NCBI GenBank assembly: GCA_036566925.1
Contig: DATCVI010000055.1
Span: forward strand, 1 to 64,000
Direction: 5' to 3'
Length of the DNA: 64,000 nt
Source: Stenotrophomonas_A sp036566925
GTDB lineage: Bacteria > Pseudomonadota > Gammaproteobacteria > Xanthomonadales > Xanthomonadaceae
Positions 35,477 to 44,502 of the stretch are shown piece by piece; the stretch's first letter is position 1, and each line of letters begins with the position of its first letter. Under the pieces are notes generated by a model. The model saw only the letters and a list, made by a program, of their open reading frames with translations. It had not been told where the DNA came from and did not search any database. The position numbers and the translations under genes are program-made.

Positions 35477-37630
35477 ATGAGCCAAGTTTCCCCCCTGCTG
35501 ATCGAACTGGGTACCGAAGAGCTGCCGGTCAAGGCGCTGCCGGGCCTGGCCCAGGCCTTCTTCGACGGCGTGCTGGCCGGGCTGGAAAAGCGCGGCGTCA
35601 GCGTAGAGCGCGGTGATGCCCGCCCGCTGTCCACGCCGCGCCGTCTGGCGGTGCTATTGCCGGCCGTGGCTATCGAACAGCCGGAGCAGCGCTCCGAAGT
35701 GCTGGGCCCGTATCTGAATGTGGCGCTTGACGCAGAAGGCCAAGCGACCAAGGCACTGCAGGGGTTCGCCGCCAAGGCGGGGGTCGAATGGAGCGCGTTG
35801 GAGCGCACCAGCGACAGCAAGGGCGAACGCTTCGTCCACCGCGCGGTGAAGCCCGGCGCACGCACCGCCGACCTGTTGCCGGAAATCCTGGCCGAGGCCG
35901 TGGCGGCGATGCCGATCCCCAAGCCGATGCGCTGGGGCGACCACGAGTACGCCTTCGCGCGGCCGGTGCATTGGCTGGTGCTGCTGTTCGGCAAGGAAGT
36001 GGTGCCGGCGCAGTTGTTCGGCCTGAACTCGGACCGCATGAGCCGCGGCCATCGTTTCATGCACGACAAGCAGGTGTGGCTGAGCCACCCCGGCGATTAC
36101 GTCGAGTCGCTGCGCGCGGCCAATGTCCTCGTCGATCCGGAAGAGCGCCGCCAGCGCATCGTGGCCGAAGTTAACGCGGCGGCCGCCAAGGCCGGTGGCC
36201 ACGCGCGCATCAGCGACGACAACCTGGAGCAGGTGGTGAACCTGGTCGAATGGCCGTCGGCGGTGCTGTGCGGCTTCGAGCGCGAGTTCCTGGCGGTGCC
36301 GCAGGAAGCGCTGGTCGAGACGATGGAGATCAACCAGAAGTTCTTCCCCGTGCTGGATGACGGCGGCAAGCTGACCGAGAAATTCATCGGCATTGCCAAC
36401 ATCGAATCGCGCGATGTGGCCGAGGTCGCCAAGGGCTACGAGCGCGTCATCCGCCCGCGCTTTGCCGATGCCAAGTTCTTCTTCGACGAAGACCTCAAGC
36501 AGGGCCTGGTGGCGATGGGCGAGGGCCTGAAGGGGGTGACCTACCAGGCGCGCCTGGGCAGCGTCGCCGATAAGGTGCAGCGCGTGGCCACGCTGGCGCG
36601 CACCATCGCGCCGCACGTGGGCGCCGACCCGGTGCTGGCCGCGCGCGCCGCCGAGCTGTGCAAGAACGACCTGCAGTCGCGCATGGTCAACGAATTTCCC
36701 GAGCTGCAGGGCATCGCCGGGCGCCATTACGCCGTGGTCGGCGGTGAATCGCCCGACGTCGCCCTGGCCATCGACGAAGCCTACCGGCCGCGCTTTGCCG
36801 GCGACGACATCGCGTTGTCGCCGGTGGGCAAGGTGCTGGCGATCGCCGAGCGGCTGGACACCCTGGCGGGCGGGTTTGCCGCCGGGCTCAAGCCGACCGG
36901 CAACAAGGATCCCTTCGCGTTGCGCCGCAATGCGTTGGGGTTGGCGCGCACGCTGATCGAAAGCGGTTTCGACGTCGACGTAAAGGCGCTGCTGCGCGCC
37001 GGCACCGACGCCGCGTTGCAGGCGCTGGCCGCGCACCCCGCACCCAAGGCGGCCGCAACGCCCGATGCCACCGCGCTTCCCGCCGAGATCTTCGACTTCA
37101 TCCTCGAACGCCTGCGTGGCTATTACGCCGACAAGGGCGTACCGGCCACCCAGTTCAACGCCGTCGCCGCGCTGTTCGCCAGCGACGCCGGCGCCGCTGG
37201 CGGCCACGGCGCCGCGCGCGGTTCGCTCTACGACTTCGACCGCCGCATCGATGCCATCGGCGTATTCGCCGCCCTGCCCGAAGCCGAAGCCCTGGCCGCG
37301 GCCAACAAGCGCATCCGCAACATCCTGCGCAAGGCCGAAGGCGCGATCCCGGCCATGGTCGATACCTCATTGTTGCGCGAGCCGGCCGAGGAATCCTTGG
37401 CCGAAGCGGTCGAAGGCGCCATCGGCGATACCGACGCGGCGCTGCATCGCCACGACTATGTCGCCGTGCTGGCGCGCCTGGCGCTATTGCGACCGCAGGT
37501 CGATGCGTTCTTTGACAGCGTCATGGTGAATGCCGAGGACCCCGCATTGCGCGGTAATCGCCTGGCATTGTTGCAGCGCCTGGGCGAGCGCCTGGGCAGC
37601 GTCGCGGCGATCGAGCACCTGTCCAGTTGA
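35477..37630 (+). CDS. glyS: Glycyl-tRNA synthetase beta subunit
   Basis: A 717-residue beta subunit carrying tRNA-binding parts of GlyRS. It starts LLIELGTEELPVKALPGLAQ, with LSTPRRLAVL, MRWGDHEYAFARPVHWLVLL, KFFFDEDLKQGL and LARTLIESGF. The C-terminal DALR-like anticodon-binding region is near residues 550-700 (YDFDRRIDAIGVFAALPEA; KAEGAIP). A normal, complete sequence. Last gene of the glyQ-GST-glyS unit; 113 bp then separate it from tamA. Confidence 0.96.
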   Translation: MSQVSPLLIELGTEELPVKALPGLAQAFFDGVLAGLEKRGVSVERGDARPLSTPRRLAVLLPAVAIEQPEQRSEVLGPYLNVALDAEGQATKALQGFAAKAGVEWSALERTSDSKGERFVHRAVKPGARTADLLPEILAEAVAAMPIPKPMRWGDHEYAFARPVHWLVLLFGKEVVPAQLFGLNSDRMSRGHRFMHDKQVWLSHPGDYVESLRAANVLVDPEERRQRIVAEVNAAAAKAGGHARISDDNLEQVVNLVEWPSAVLCGFEREFLAVPQEALVETMEINQKFFPVLDDGGKLTEKFIGIANIESRDVAEVAKGYERVIRPRFADAKFFFDEDLKQGLVAMGEGLKGVTYQARLGSVADKVQRVATLARTIAPHVGADPVLAARAAELCKNDLQSRMVNEFPELQGIAGRHYAVVGGESPDVALAIDEAYRPRFAGDDIALSPVGKVLAIAERLDTLAGGFAAGLKPTGNKDPFALRRNALGLARTLIESGFDVDVKALLRAGTDAALQALAAHPAPKAAATPDATALPAEIFDFILERLRGYYADKGVPATQFNAVAALFASDAGAAGGHGAARGSLYDFDRRIDAIGVFAALPEAEALAAANKRIRNILRKAEGAIPAMVDTSLLREPAEESLAEAVEGAIGDTDAALHRHDYVAVLARLALLRPQVDAFFDSVMVNAEDPALRGNRLALLQRLGERLGSVAAIEHLSS

Positions 37631-37691
37631 GTGATGGCGGACGGTGTAACGTCGTTCGTCAATTTGTAATCGGCATGCGGAACACCCCAGT

Positions 37692-37717
37692 CATCGCACC
37701 GTTTTAACGGCGCGATG
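37692..37717. repeat. Hairpin between glyS and tamA
   Basis: CATCGC pairs with GCGATG and, inside it, CCGTT pairs with AACGG. This 26-base near-palindrome lies in the 113-bp gap. No T-run follows on either strand, so it is not a clear terminator; it may be a protein site or RNA structure. Confidence 0.4.
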
Positions 37718-37743
37718 TTCGGCTCCCGGTATATCCTCGTCCC

Positions 37744-39525
37744 ATGCGCGTGACTGTCTCGGCCCTGCTGCTGTCGATCCTGCTTTGGGCCCTGGCCGGG
37801 GCCGCGCACGCCCGTGGCACGATCGACAAAGTAAGCATCGAAGGCCTGGACAGCGGCGACGATGCCGAGATGATCGAGAACATCGAGGTCTCGCTGTCGC
37901 TCTACCAGGCCATCGGCAAGGTGCAGGGCGAATCGCGCCTGGAATACATGCTCAACCAGGCCCAGGTCCAGGCCCGGCAGGCGTTGGAACCATTCGGCTA
38001 CTACAGCCCTACCATCACCATCGACGCGCCACGCAATGGCGACAAGGTCACCATCGTGATCCACGTCGACAAGGGCCAGCCGGTGCGCGTGCGCCAGTCC
38101 CATATCGAGCTGACCGGTTGGGCCGAGGAAGACGAATACCTGCAGCGCGACGTCGCCGCGTTCCAGCCGGCCGTCGGCCAGACCTTCAATCATCCGCAAT
38201 ACGAGGCCAGCAAGGTCCGCATCACCCGCCGGCTGGCCGAGCGCGGCTACTTCGATGCCGACTTCATCCGCCGCCGGGTCGAGGTCACCCGCGCCGAATT
38301 CGCCGCCGACATCGACCTGGCCTGGGACAGCGGGCGCCGCTACGACATGGGCCCGGTGCGCTTCGAGTACGAATACTTCCAGCCCGGGCTGTTCGACCCG
38401 TTGGTGTATTGGGATGAAGGCAGCTACTTCCACGAAGGCAAGCTCGACCGCCTGCGCGAGTCGCTCAACAAGCTTGGCTACTTCAACACTATCGATATCC
38501 AGCCCAAGCCCGAGGAAGCCGATGCCGAGGGCCGCGTGCCGATCGACGTGCGGCTGGAGCTGGCCAAGCGCACCGTCTACACCGCCGGCCTGAGCTACGG
38601 CAGCGAGAGCGGCCCGGGTGTGCGCGGCGGGCTCGAGCGCCGTTACGTCAACTCGCGCGGCCACAAGATGGACACCCAGCTGGACTTCGCGCAGAAACGC
38701 AAGAGCCTGACCACCGCCTACCGCATCCCCGCCTTCAGCTGGCTCGACGGCTGGTATTCGTTGACGGCCGGCTATTACGACGAGCAGACCGACTACATCG
38801 ACCTGCGCAACGTCAAGCTCAGCGCCAGCCGCAGCGGCGAGATCAACGACCGCTGGAGCGCCATCGCCTCGATCAACGCGCTGCGCGAGCGTTGGCGCTA
38901 CAGCAGCAACGACCAACCCGACCCGTTCTACCAGTACGCGACCTTCCTCTATCCGCAGCTTCAGGCGATCTATTCCGGCGTCGACGACCGCATCTTCCCG
39001 CGCCGCGGCATTGCCGCGCGCAGCTTCGTGCGCGGCGGCATCGAAGGCGTCGGTTCGGAGACCAGCTTCGCCCAGGCGTATGCGCAGGTGTTCTGGTTCG
39101 TGGGCGTTGGCGATACCGATCGTTTGATCCTGCGCGGCGAAGCTGGCACCACTTGGACCGGCGACCTGGTTGCGATGCCGCCGAGCCTGCGGTTCTTCGC
39201 AGGCGGCGACAACAGCATCCGCGGCTACGCTTTTCGCGAAGTGGGCCCGCGCACGCCGCCGCCGGACAAATACGCATTGGGCGCCAAGCACGTGCTCACC
39301 GGCAGCGTCGAGTACGAGCGCTATTTCAAGGGCGGCCCGTGGGGTGCGGCGGTATTCGTCGATAGCGGTAGCGCCTTCGACGATCGTCCCGATTTCCACA
39401 CCGGCGTGGGCGTGGGCCTGCGCTGGAAATCGCCGATCGGGCCGGTGCGCGTGGACGTGGCGCACGGCTTGAAGGATCCGGATTCGCAGTTCCAGCTGTA
39501 CATCAACATCGGAGCCAATCTGTGA
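37744..39525 (+). CDS. tamA: Translocation and assembly module protein TamA
   Basis: A 593-residue Omp85-family outer-membrane protein. Signal peptide (VSALLLSILLWALAGAAHARG), three N-terminal POTRA domains (about 22-260) and a 16-strand barrel (about 270-593) ending GANL. Omp85 marks: GTTWTGDLVAMPPSLRFFAGGDNSIRGYAF (residues near 465-495) and the PIGPVRVDVAHGL strand. With TamB it bridges both membranes and helps lipid transport or autotransporter assembly. The GTG start of tamB overlaps its stop. Confidence 0.95.
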   Translation: MRVTVSALLLSILLWALAGAAHARGTIDKVSIEGLDSGDDAEMIENIEVSLSLYQAIGKVQGESRLEYMLNQAQVQARQALEPFGYYSPTITIDAPRNGDKVTIVIHVDKGQPVRVRQSHIELTGWAEEDEYLQRDVAAFQPAVGQTFNHPQYEASKVRITRRLAERGYFDADFIRRRVEVTRAEFAADIDLAWDSGRRYDMGPVRFEYEYFQPGLFDPLVYWDEGSYFHEGKLDRLRESLNKLGYFNTIDIQPKPEEADAEGRVPIDVRLELAKRTVYTAGLSYGSESGPGVRGGLERRYVNSRGHKMDTQLDFAQKRKSLTTAYRIPAFSWLDGWYSLTAGYYDEQTDYIDLRNVKLSASRSGEINDRWSAIASINALRERWRYSSNDQPDPFYQYATFLYPQLQAIYSGVDDRIFPRRGIAARSFVRGGIEGVGSETSFAQAYAQVFWFVGVGDTDRLILRGEAGTTWTGDLVAMPPSLRFFAGGDNSIRGYAFREVGPRTPPPDKYALGAKHVLTGSVEYERYFKGGPWGAAVFVDSGSAFDDRPDFHTGVGVGLRWKSPIGPVRVDVAHGLKDPDSQFQLYINIGANL

Positions 39526-42500
39526 GCGCGCCTGTACCGCCGCCGCGTCCGCGCTTCTATCGGCGCCGTCGCTTCTGGGTCGGTTCCGGATTGGGTGTGC
39601 TCGCGCTGGCCCTGGTGGCGCTGCTGGCGGTGTACTGGCTGCTGCAGACGGTGGCGGGGCGCAATGTGCTGCTCGCCCAAGTGGTGGCGCGCCTGCCGGC
39701 TGGCGCCACGTTCACCTGGAAGGAAGTGGACGGTCCGCTGGCCGGGCCATTGACGCTGCGCGGTGTCGACTTCCGTTACCAGGATTACCGATTCACCGCG
39801 GACCGCGTGCATCTCGACGCGGCCTTGCGCCCGCTGCTGGGCCGCAAGCTGCAACTGGATGCGCTGGAGGTCAGCGGCGCTACGCTCAACCTGGCCAAGA
39901 GCGAGGAGCCGTTCGAGCTGCCGCGCTGGCCCGACTCGCTGCCGCACATCGAGATGCCGCTGGCGATCCAGGCCGACACCATCGTGGTCGATTCGCTGCG
40001 CGTAACCCAGTTGGGCGAGCCGCTGATCGACGTGCGCCGTGTCCGTGGCGGGCTGGACTTGGCCAACGGCGAACTGCGTACACGCCGGTTGCAAGTGGAT
40101 ACCGACCGCGGCAACTTCGGCCTCAACGGCGACTACGTCCCGCGCGAGGACTACAAGACCAACTTCACCGCTACCGCCGTGCTGCCCGCACCCCGTGGCC
40201 GCACCCCGGCGAGCTTTGGGCTGGTCGCGCGCGGCGACCTGGAGAACATGGAGGTAGCCATCGCCGGGCGCGCGCCGAAGCCGCTGCGCGCCAGCCTGGT
40301 TTTCACCGGCCGCGACGACCCGCGCTGGAAATTGCGTGCCGATACCGAAGCGCTCGACACCGCGCTGCTGATGGGTGCCGCCGGGGTGGCCGAGCCCGCT
40401 GCGGCCACGCCGCTGGCCTTCGATTTCAGTGCCGAAGGCAAGGGCGGCAGTGCGGCACTACAGGGCTGGGTGCGCCAGGGTGAACAAAAGATCGTGGTGC
40501 AACCTTCGCGGGTGGCGTTGAAGGACCAGGTGATCACCGCCGCGCCGTTGGTCGTCGACGCCTTCGGCGGTCAACTGAGTTTGCGTGGCACCGGCGACTT
40601 CCGCGATGCCGACAATGCGCGCTTCCGCGTGGCCGCCTACGCCCGCGACATGCGCTTCGTGCCCGCACCGGACCCCGCCACGCCGCAAGCGCAACAGGTG
40701 CCGGTGGAATTGCGCGAAGCGCGCTTTGGCCTGGCCGGCACGATGAAGCAGTGGGCCGTGTATGGACGCGCCGAGATCGCGCGCGAGCAACAGCGCGCCG
40801 AGCTGCATGTCGATGCCCGCGGCGATGAGCGCCATGCGCAGTTGCGCGAAGTGCGTGCGACCACGCCCGGCGGCGCGCTCGACCTCAGCGGCGAGGTTGC
40901 CTGGCAACCGACGCTGTCGTGGGACGTGGCCGCGCGCCTGTCGCAGTTCGACCCGGGCTACTTTGCGCCGGGCTGGGATGGCCGGTTGTCCGGGCAAATT
41001 GCCTCGAAGGGCCGGCAGTTGCCGCCGGCTGCCAATGGCACGCCCGGCGCGTACCAGGCAACCGCGGAAATTACCGCGCTGCGTGGCCAGCTGCGTCAGC
41101 GTGCCATCGACGCACGCGGCCGCTTTGCGCTGGAAGGCAACCAGGGCGAAGGCGACTTGACCCTGGCCGTGGGCAACAGCCGCCTCAGCGCGCGCGGCCG
41201 CGTGGGTGACCGCCTCGACGTCACCGCGCAGCTACAGCCCTTGCAGCTGGACGATCTGCTCCCCGGCGCCACTGGCAGCGTGCGCGGTACGCTCCAGCTC
41301 GGCGGCCGCCGCGACGCGCCCGACATCACCGCCGACCTCGCCGGCACTGGCTTGCGCTGGAACGACTACGCCGCAGACAGCCTCTCGCTGCGCGGCCGGC
41401 TACCGTGGCGCGGCAGCGCCGGCAGCCTGACCTTGCAGGGCACCGCCGTCACCGCCGGCATGGTGCTGGACAGCGTGCAGGTGCAGGCTCAGGGCGCGGT
41501 GGAAAACCTGCGCCTGCAGGCCGAGGTGCGCAACGAGATGGCGCAGCTGGCCCTGCAGGGTGGCGTGCGACGCAATGGCGCGCGCTGGCAGGGCGAGCTG
41601 GCTGCGCTGCGGATCACCCCGGCCAAGGGCAACGCCTGGGCGTTGCGCCAGCCGGCGCAGTTCAACGTCAACGGCGCCGCCTTCAGCGTCAGCGACGCCT
41701 GCCTGGCCGCGGTCGGCGCGGGGGGCGCGTTGTGCGTGCAGGCCAACTGGCCGCGCGATGGCGTGACTGTTCATAGCGAGGCATTGCCGCTGAGCCTGAT
41801 CCAACCGTGGCTGCCGCCGAACGAGGGTCGCCAGGTGCACCTGCGCGGTGAGCTCACGGTTGACGGCACGTTCCGCCCGCGTGGCAATGCCTGGGAAGGC
41901 AACTTCAAGGTCGCCTCGCTCGAAGGCGGCATCCGCCTGGGCGACAACAGCCGCGGCGAAGTGGTGCGCTACGACCACTTCAGCCTCAACGGCGACTTCA
42001 ACCCGCAGAAGATCCAGGGTTACCTGGGCATCGGCTTCCAGGGCAACGGCTTCGTCGACGCACGCTTCACTACCGGCTGGGACAGCTACGCCCCGCTCAA
42101 CGGCGAGCTGTACCTCAACATGTCGCGCCTCAGCTGGCTGCAGCTGTTCGTCGCCGACCTGGTGCAGCCCAAGGGCCAGGTGGAAGGCCATGTCAGCCTG
42201 CGCGGCACCCGTGCCCAGCCGCAGCTGGGCGGCGAGGCGACATTGAAGGACTTCACCGGCGAATATCCTTCGATGGGCCTCACCCTCACCGATGGCCAGG
42301 GCCGTTTCAGCGCGCAGCCCGACGGTTCGGCGCGCATCGTTGCCCAGGTGAAGTCGGGCGAGGGCAGCCTCAACGTCGATGGCGACTTGTCCTGGTACGG
42401 CGAGCGTACGCCGCTGAAGCTCAATATCCGCGGCGAGCGCGTGCTGCTCTACAACACGCCGGAACTTCGCATCGTCGCCAACCCCGACCTGCAGTTCGGC

Positions 42501-43343
42501 ATCGTCGACAAGACCATGCAGCTGCGCGGCCAGGTCACCGTGCCGGAAGCCGACATCGACCTGGAGCGGCTCGACCGTGGCGCGTCGGTTTCCGAGGACG
42601 TGGTGGTGCTCGACCCGATCGACCCGGAAGAGACCCCGGCCTCGCCGCTGGACATGGACCTGGCGCTGATTCTCGGCGACGACGTGCACATGGCCGGGTT
42701 TGGCCTGAAGGGCGCGCTGAGCGGCCGCCTGCAAGTGCGCGCACGTCCTGGCCGCGAGATGACGGCCAACGGCGGCCTGGATGTCAGCGGCCGCTACAAG
42801 GCCTACGGCCAGGACCTGACCATCACCCGCGGTCAGCTCACCTGGAGCAACAACATCGTCTCCGACCCGCGCATCAACATCCGTGCCGAGCGCCGCATTG
42901 GCGATGTCACCGCCGGCATCGACGTCAGCGGCCGCGCCGAATCGCCGCGCGCCGATGTTTGGGCCAGCCCCTCGATGTCGCAATCCGAAGCGCTGTCCTA
43001 CCTGGTACTTGGCCGCGGCCTGGCCAGCGCCAGCGGCAGCGAAGCGCAGCAGGTGACCGCTGCCTCGGCGGCGTTGTCGGCCGGTAGCGGCCTGATCGCC
43101 TCGCAGCTCGGCGCCAAGCTTGGGCTGGACGAAGCCGGCGTGAGCCAGTCCGGCACGCTGGGCTCGGTGGTCGGCTTCGGCAAATACCTCTCGCCGCGCT
43201 TCTATGTCGGCTACGGCGTGGCGCTGGTAGGCGGCAGCTCGGTCATCACCTTGAAGTACCTGCTCACACGCGGCTTCGACGTGGAAGTCGAATCCAGCAC
43301 GATCGAGACCAAGGGCTCGGTGAACTGGCGCAAAGAGAAGTAG
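39522..43343 (+). CDS. tamB: Translocation and assembly module protein TamB
   Basis: A 1273-residue AsmA-like inner-membrane-anchored protein. An N-terminal Pro/Arg-rich stretch is followed by one membrane helix (VLALALVALLAVYWLLQ), a very long beta-rich body that forms a hydrophobic groove, and the C-terminal DUF490 domain (about 900-1273) with SEALSYLVLGRGLASASG and a YVGYGVALVGGSSVITLKYLLTRGF ending. E. coli TamB is about 1260 residues. Starts with GTG (GTGA overlap with tamA). It ends 21 bases from the convergent RES toxin gene, marking the edge of an accessory patch. Confidence 0.94.
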   Translation: MSAPVPPPRPRFYRRRRFWVGSGLGVLALALVALLAVYWLLQTVAGRNVLLAQVVARLPAGATFTWKEVDGPLAGPLTLRGVDFRYQDYRFTADRVHLDAALRPLLGRKLQLDALEVSGATLNLAKSEEPFELPRWPDSLPHIEMPLAIQADTIVVDSLRVTQLGEPLIDVRRVRGGLDLANGELRTRRLQVDTDRGNFGLNGDYVPREDYKTNFTATAVLPAPRGRTPASFGLVARGDLENMEVAIAGRAPKPLRASLVFTGRDDPRWKLRADTEALDTALLMGAAGVAEPAAATPLAFDFSAEGKGGSAALQGWVRQGEQKIVVQPSRVALKDQVITAAPLVVDAFGGQLSLRGTGDFRDADNARFRVAAYARDMRFVPAPDPATPQAQQVPVELREARFGLAGTMKQWAVYGRAEIAREQQRAELHVDARGDERHAQLREVRATTPGGALDLSGEVAWQPTLSWDVAARLSQFDPGYFAPGWDGRLSGQIASKGRQLPPAANGTPGAYQATAEITALRGQLRQRAIDARGRFALEGNQGEGDLTLAVGNSRLSARGRVGDRLDVTAQLQPLQLDDLLPGATGSVRGTLQLGGRRDAPDITADLAGTGLRWNDYAADSLSLRGRLPWRGSAGSLTLQGTAVTAGMVLDSVQVQAQGAVENLRLQAEVRNEMAQLALQGGVRRNGARWQGELAALRITPAKGNAWALRQPAQFNVNGAAFSVSDACLAAVGAGGALCVQANWPRDGVTVHSEALPLSLIQPWLPPNEGRQVHLRGELTVDGTFRPRGNAWEGNFKVASLEGGIRLGDNSRGEVVRYDHFSLNGDFNPQKIQGYLGIGFQGNGFVDARFTTGWDSYAPLNGELYLNMSRLSWLQLFVADLVQPKGQVEGHVSLRGTRAQPQLGGEATLKDFTGEYPSMGLTLTDGQGRFSAQPDGSARIVAQVKSGEGSLNVDGDLSWYGERTPLKLNIRGERVLLYNTPELRIVANPDLQFGIVDKTMQLRGQVTVPEADIDLERLDRGASVSEDVVVLDPIDPEETPASPLDMDLALILGDDVHMAGFGLKGALSGRLQVRARPGREMTANGGLDVSGRYKAYGQDLTITRGQLTWSNNIVSDPRINIRAERRIGDVTAGIDVSGRAESPRADVWASPSMSQSEALSYLVLGRGLASASGSEAQQVTAASAALSAGSGLIASQLGAKLGLDEAGVSQSGTLGSVVGFGKYLSPRFYVGYGVALVGGSSVITLKYLLTRGFDVEVESSTIETKGSVNWRKEK

Positions 43344-43364
43344 CGGGTAATGCGCAAAGGCTTG

Positions 43365-43823
43365 CTACTCAAAGAGCCTTGGATCGAGCGCCAGCTCATC
43401 AGCAGAGCGCAGGACGATTTCGCCGAATCGCGAATGTGCGGGGTTGATGAGGATATTGAACTCGCCACGCGCCACCGCACTAGGCACCCGAATCGCGAGG
43501 TGCCGGCCCTCTCGCACGAACGCGTCGCCAACGGCACGCACCGCATCGTCGTAAGGCAACTGGCGCCATCCATCCGGCCACTGGTCGCGGGACAGCTCGT
43601 GGATCGCATCGTCCGGCAGGTCGTAGGTGAGCAGTCGCCGGCCTTCCGGCACATCCTCACGGTTGACGTGAACCAGGATCTCCAACATAGCCAGCGACAC
43701 CGATGTGGCCACATAGGCGAGGCGTACGCCGACGCTGTTCCAACGACCGGGAGCGACTGCAGAACCATTGCCGAGCAGAGCGGTGGCAATGTACTCGGGC
43801 TTGCTGATCCGATAGACCAGCAT
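43365..43823 (-). CDS. RES-domain toxin (NAD+ phosphorylase-like)
   Basis: A 152-residue RES protein, the toxin half of a Xre/MbcA-RES module; characterised relatives deplete NAD+. RES-family features: an N-terminal VYRISKPEY, GRWNSVGVRLAYVATSVSLAMLEILVHV and a C-terminal RGEFNILINPAHSRFGEIVL. The Arg, Glu and Ser that name the domain are present in these segments. The ATG overlaps the antitoxin stop by one base (TGATG). Located next to the convergent tamB end. Confidence 0.93.
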   Translation of the reverse strand: MLVYRISKPEYIATALLGNGSAVAPGRWNSVGVRLAYVATSVSLAMLEILVHVNREDVPEGRRLLTYDLPDDAIHELSRDQWPDGWRQLPYDDAVRAVGDAFVREGRHLAIRVPSAVARGEFNILINPAHSRFGEIVLRSADELALDPRLFE

Positions 43824-44323
43824 CAGGCGAAATCACCGTGATCTATTCGCACCAGCTCGTACTCCACATCACGGGCGCCGGCATCCGTGGCCAAGAGGTC
43901 CAACGGCTTGGCACCCAGGATGCGACTTACGCCCGATAGCCAACGACTGGCCTTTTCTCCATTGCCAAACACCCGCTCGGCTTCACGCGCGATACGCGCA
44001 ATACGAAGCACCCGATCAGACTCGCTTTCAGTCAGCGGCTCCTGCTTGGCCTGGCGGCGCTGGAACGTGCGCGCCGAAATGTCCGAGATCTGCAGCACAA
44101 CTTCCGGCGCTACAAGCAATTTGGCGGCCAACCGGCCCACGGCGCGGCTCGGCAACTGTGGAGAACGCGTCTTCCTTTCCACCACGGACGTCCTTTGATG
44201 CGCTGGAATGGATCGACCCGCAGCGGCTTGGCGCTTGGATGCCACCGGGCTGCGCGCGGAAACCACGCCCTTCTTCGGCGTCTCGCCCAAGTAGATAAGA
44301 ACCTTATCGACCGTCTCGCTCAT
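43823..44323 (-). CDS. Xre/MbcA/ParS-type antitoxin
   Basis: A 166-residue antitoxin: N-terminal helix-turn-helix region (about 55-100; RLAAKLLVAPEVVLQISDISARTFQRR) and the C-terminal MbcA/ParS toxin-binding domain (about 105-160; RIAREAERVFGNGEKASRWLSG, GAKPLDLLATDAGARDVE). The ATG at 44323 is preferred: AGAGGA lies seven bases upstream. Longer starts (44341, 44461) fall inside or before the palindromic promoter. Antitoxins of this type repress their own operon. Confidence 0.9.
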   Translation of the reverse strand: MSETVDKVLIYLGETPKKGVVSARSPVASKRQAAAGRSIPAHQRTSVVERKTRSPQLPSRAVGRLAAKLLVAPEVVLQISDISARTFQRRQAKQEPLTESESDRVLRIARIAREAERVFGNGEKASRWLSGVSRILGAKPLDLLATDAGARDVEYELVRIDHGDFA

Positions 44324-44336
44324 GAGCTTGTCCTCT

Positions 44337-44367
44337 GCCATCTGGCGTCCATTATGCGCCAGATGGC
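44337..44367. promoter_or_regulatory. Inverted-repeat operator of the RES/Xre operon
   Basis: Perfect 11-bp arms GCCATCTGGCG and CGCCAGATGGC, nine bases apart. The minus-strand -10 element lies in the spacer (CATAAT, 44351-44356), so bound antitoxin would cover the promoter. The site lies 14-44 bases upstream of the antitoxin start. Confidence 0.75.
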
Positions 44368-44380
44368 GGATCAAGGTCAG
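44351..44380 (-). promoter_or_regulatory. Promoter of the RES/Xre operon
   Basis: On the minus strand, CTGACC (44380-44375) and CATAAT (44356-44351) are separated by 18 bases. The -10 matches five of six consensus bases, the -35 four of six. Transcription would begin close to 44344, giving a short leader before the antitoxin ATG. Confidence 0.55.
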
Positions 44381-44502
44381 GCAGACCATGCCTTGTTGCC
44401 CGCGAGTCAGGGGCAGCGCGGTATCCACTTGATTTTTCAAAGAAAGTTCGCAACTGGTCATGGGGTTGGGCGTGCGCCAGCACTGTCAGCGGACATCCGG
44501 TG

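Noticed and set aside
44324..44461. Longer N-terminus of the antitoxin
   Set aside because: It would cross the promoter and inverted repeat; the start at 44323 has a good ribosome binding site.
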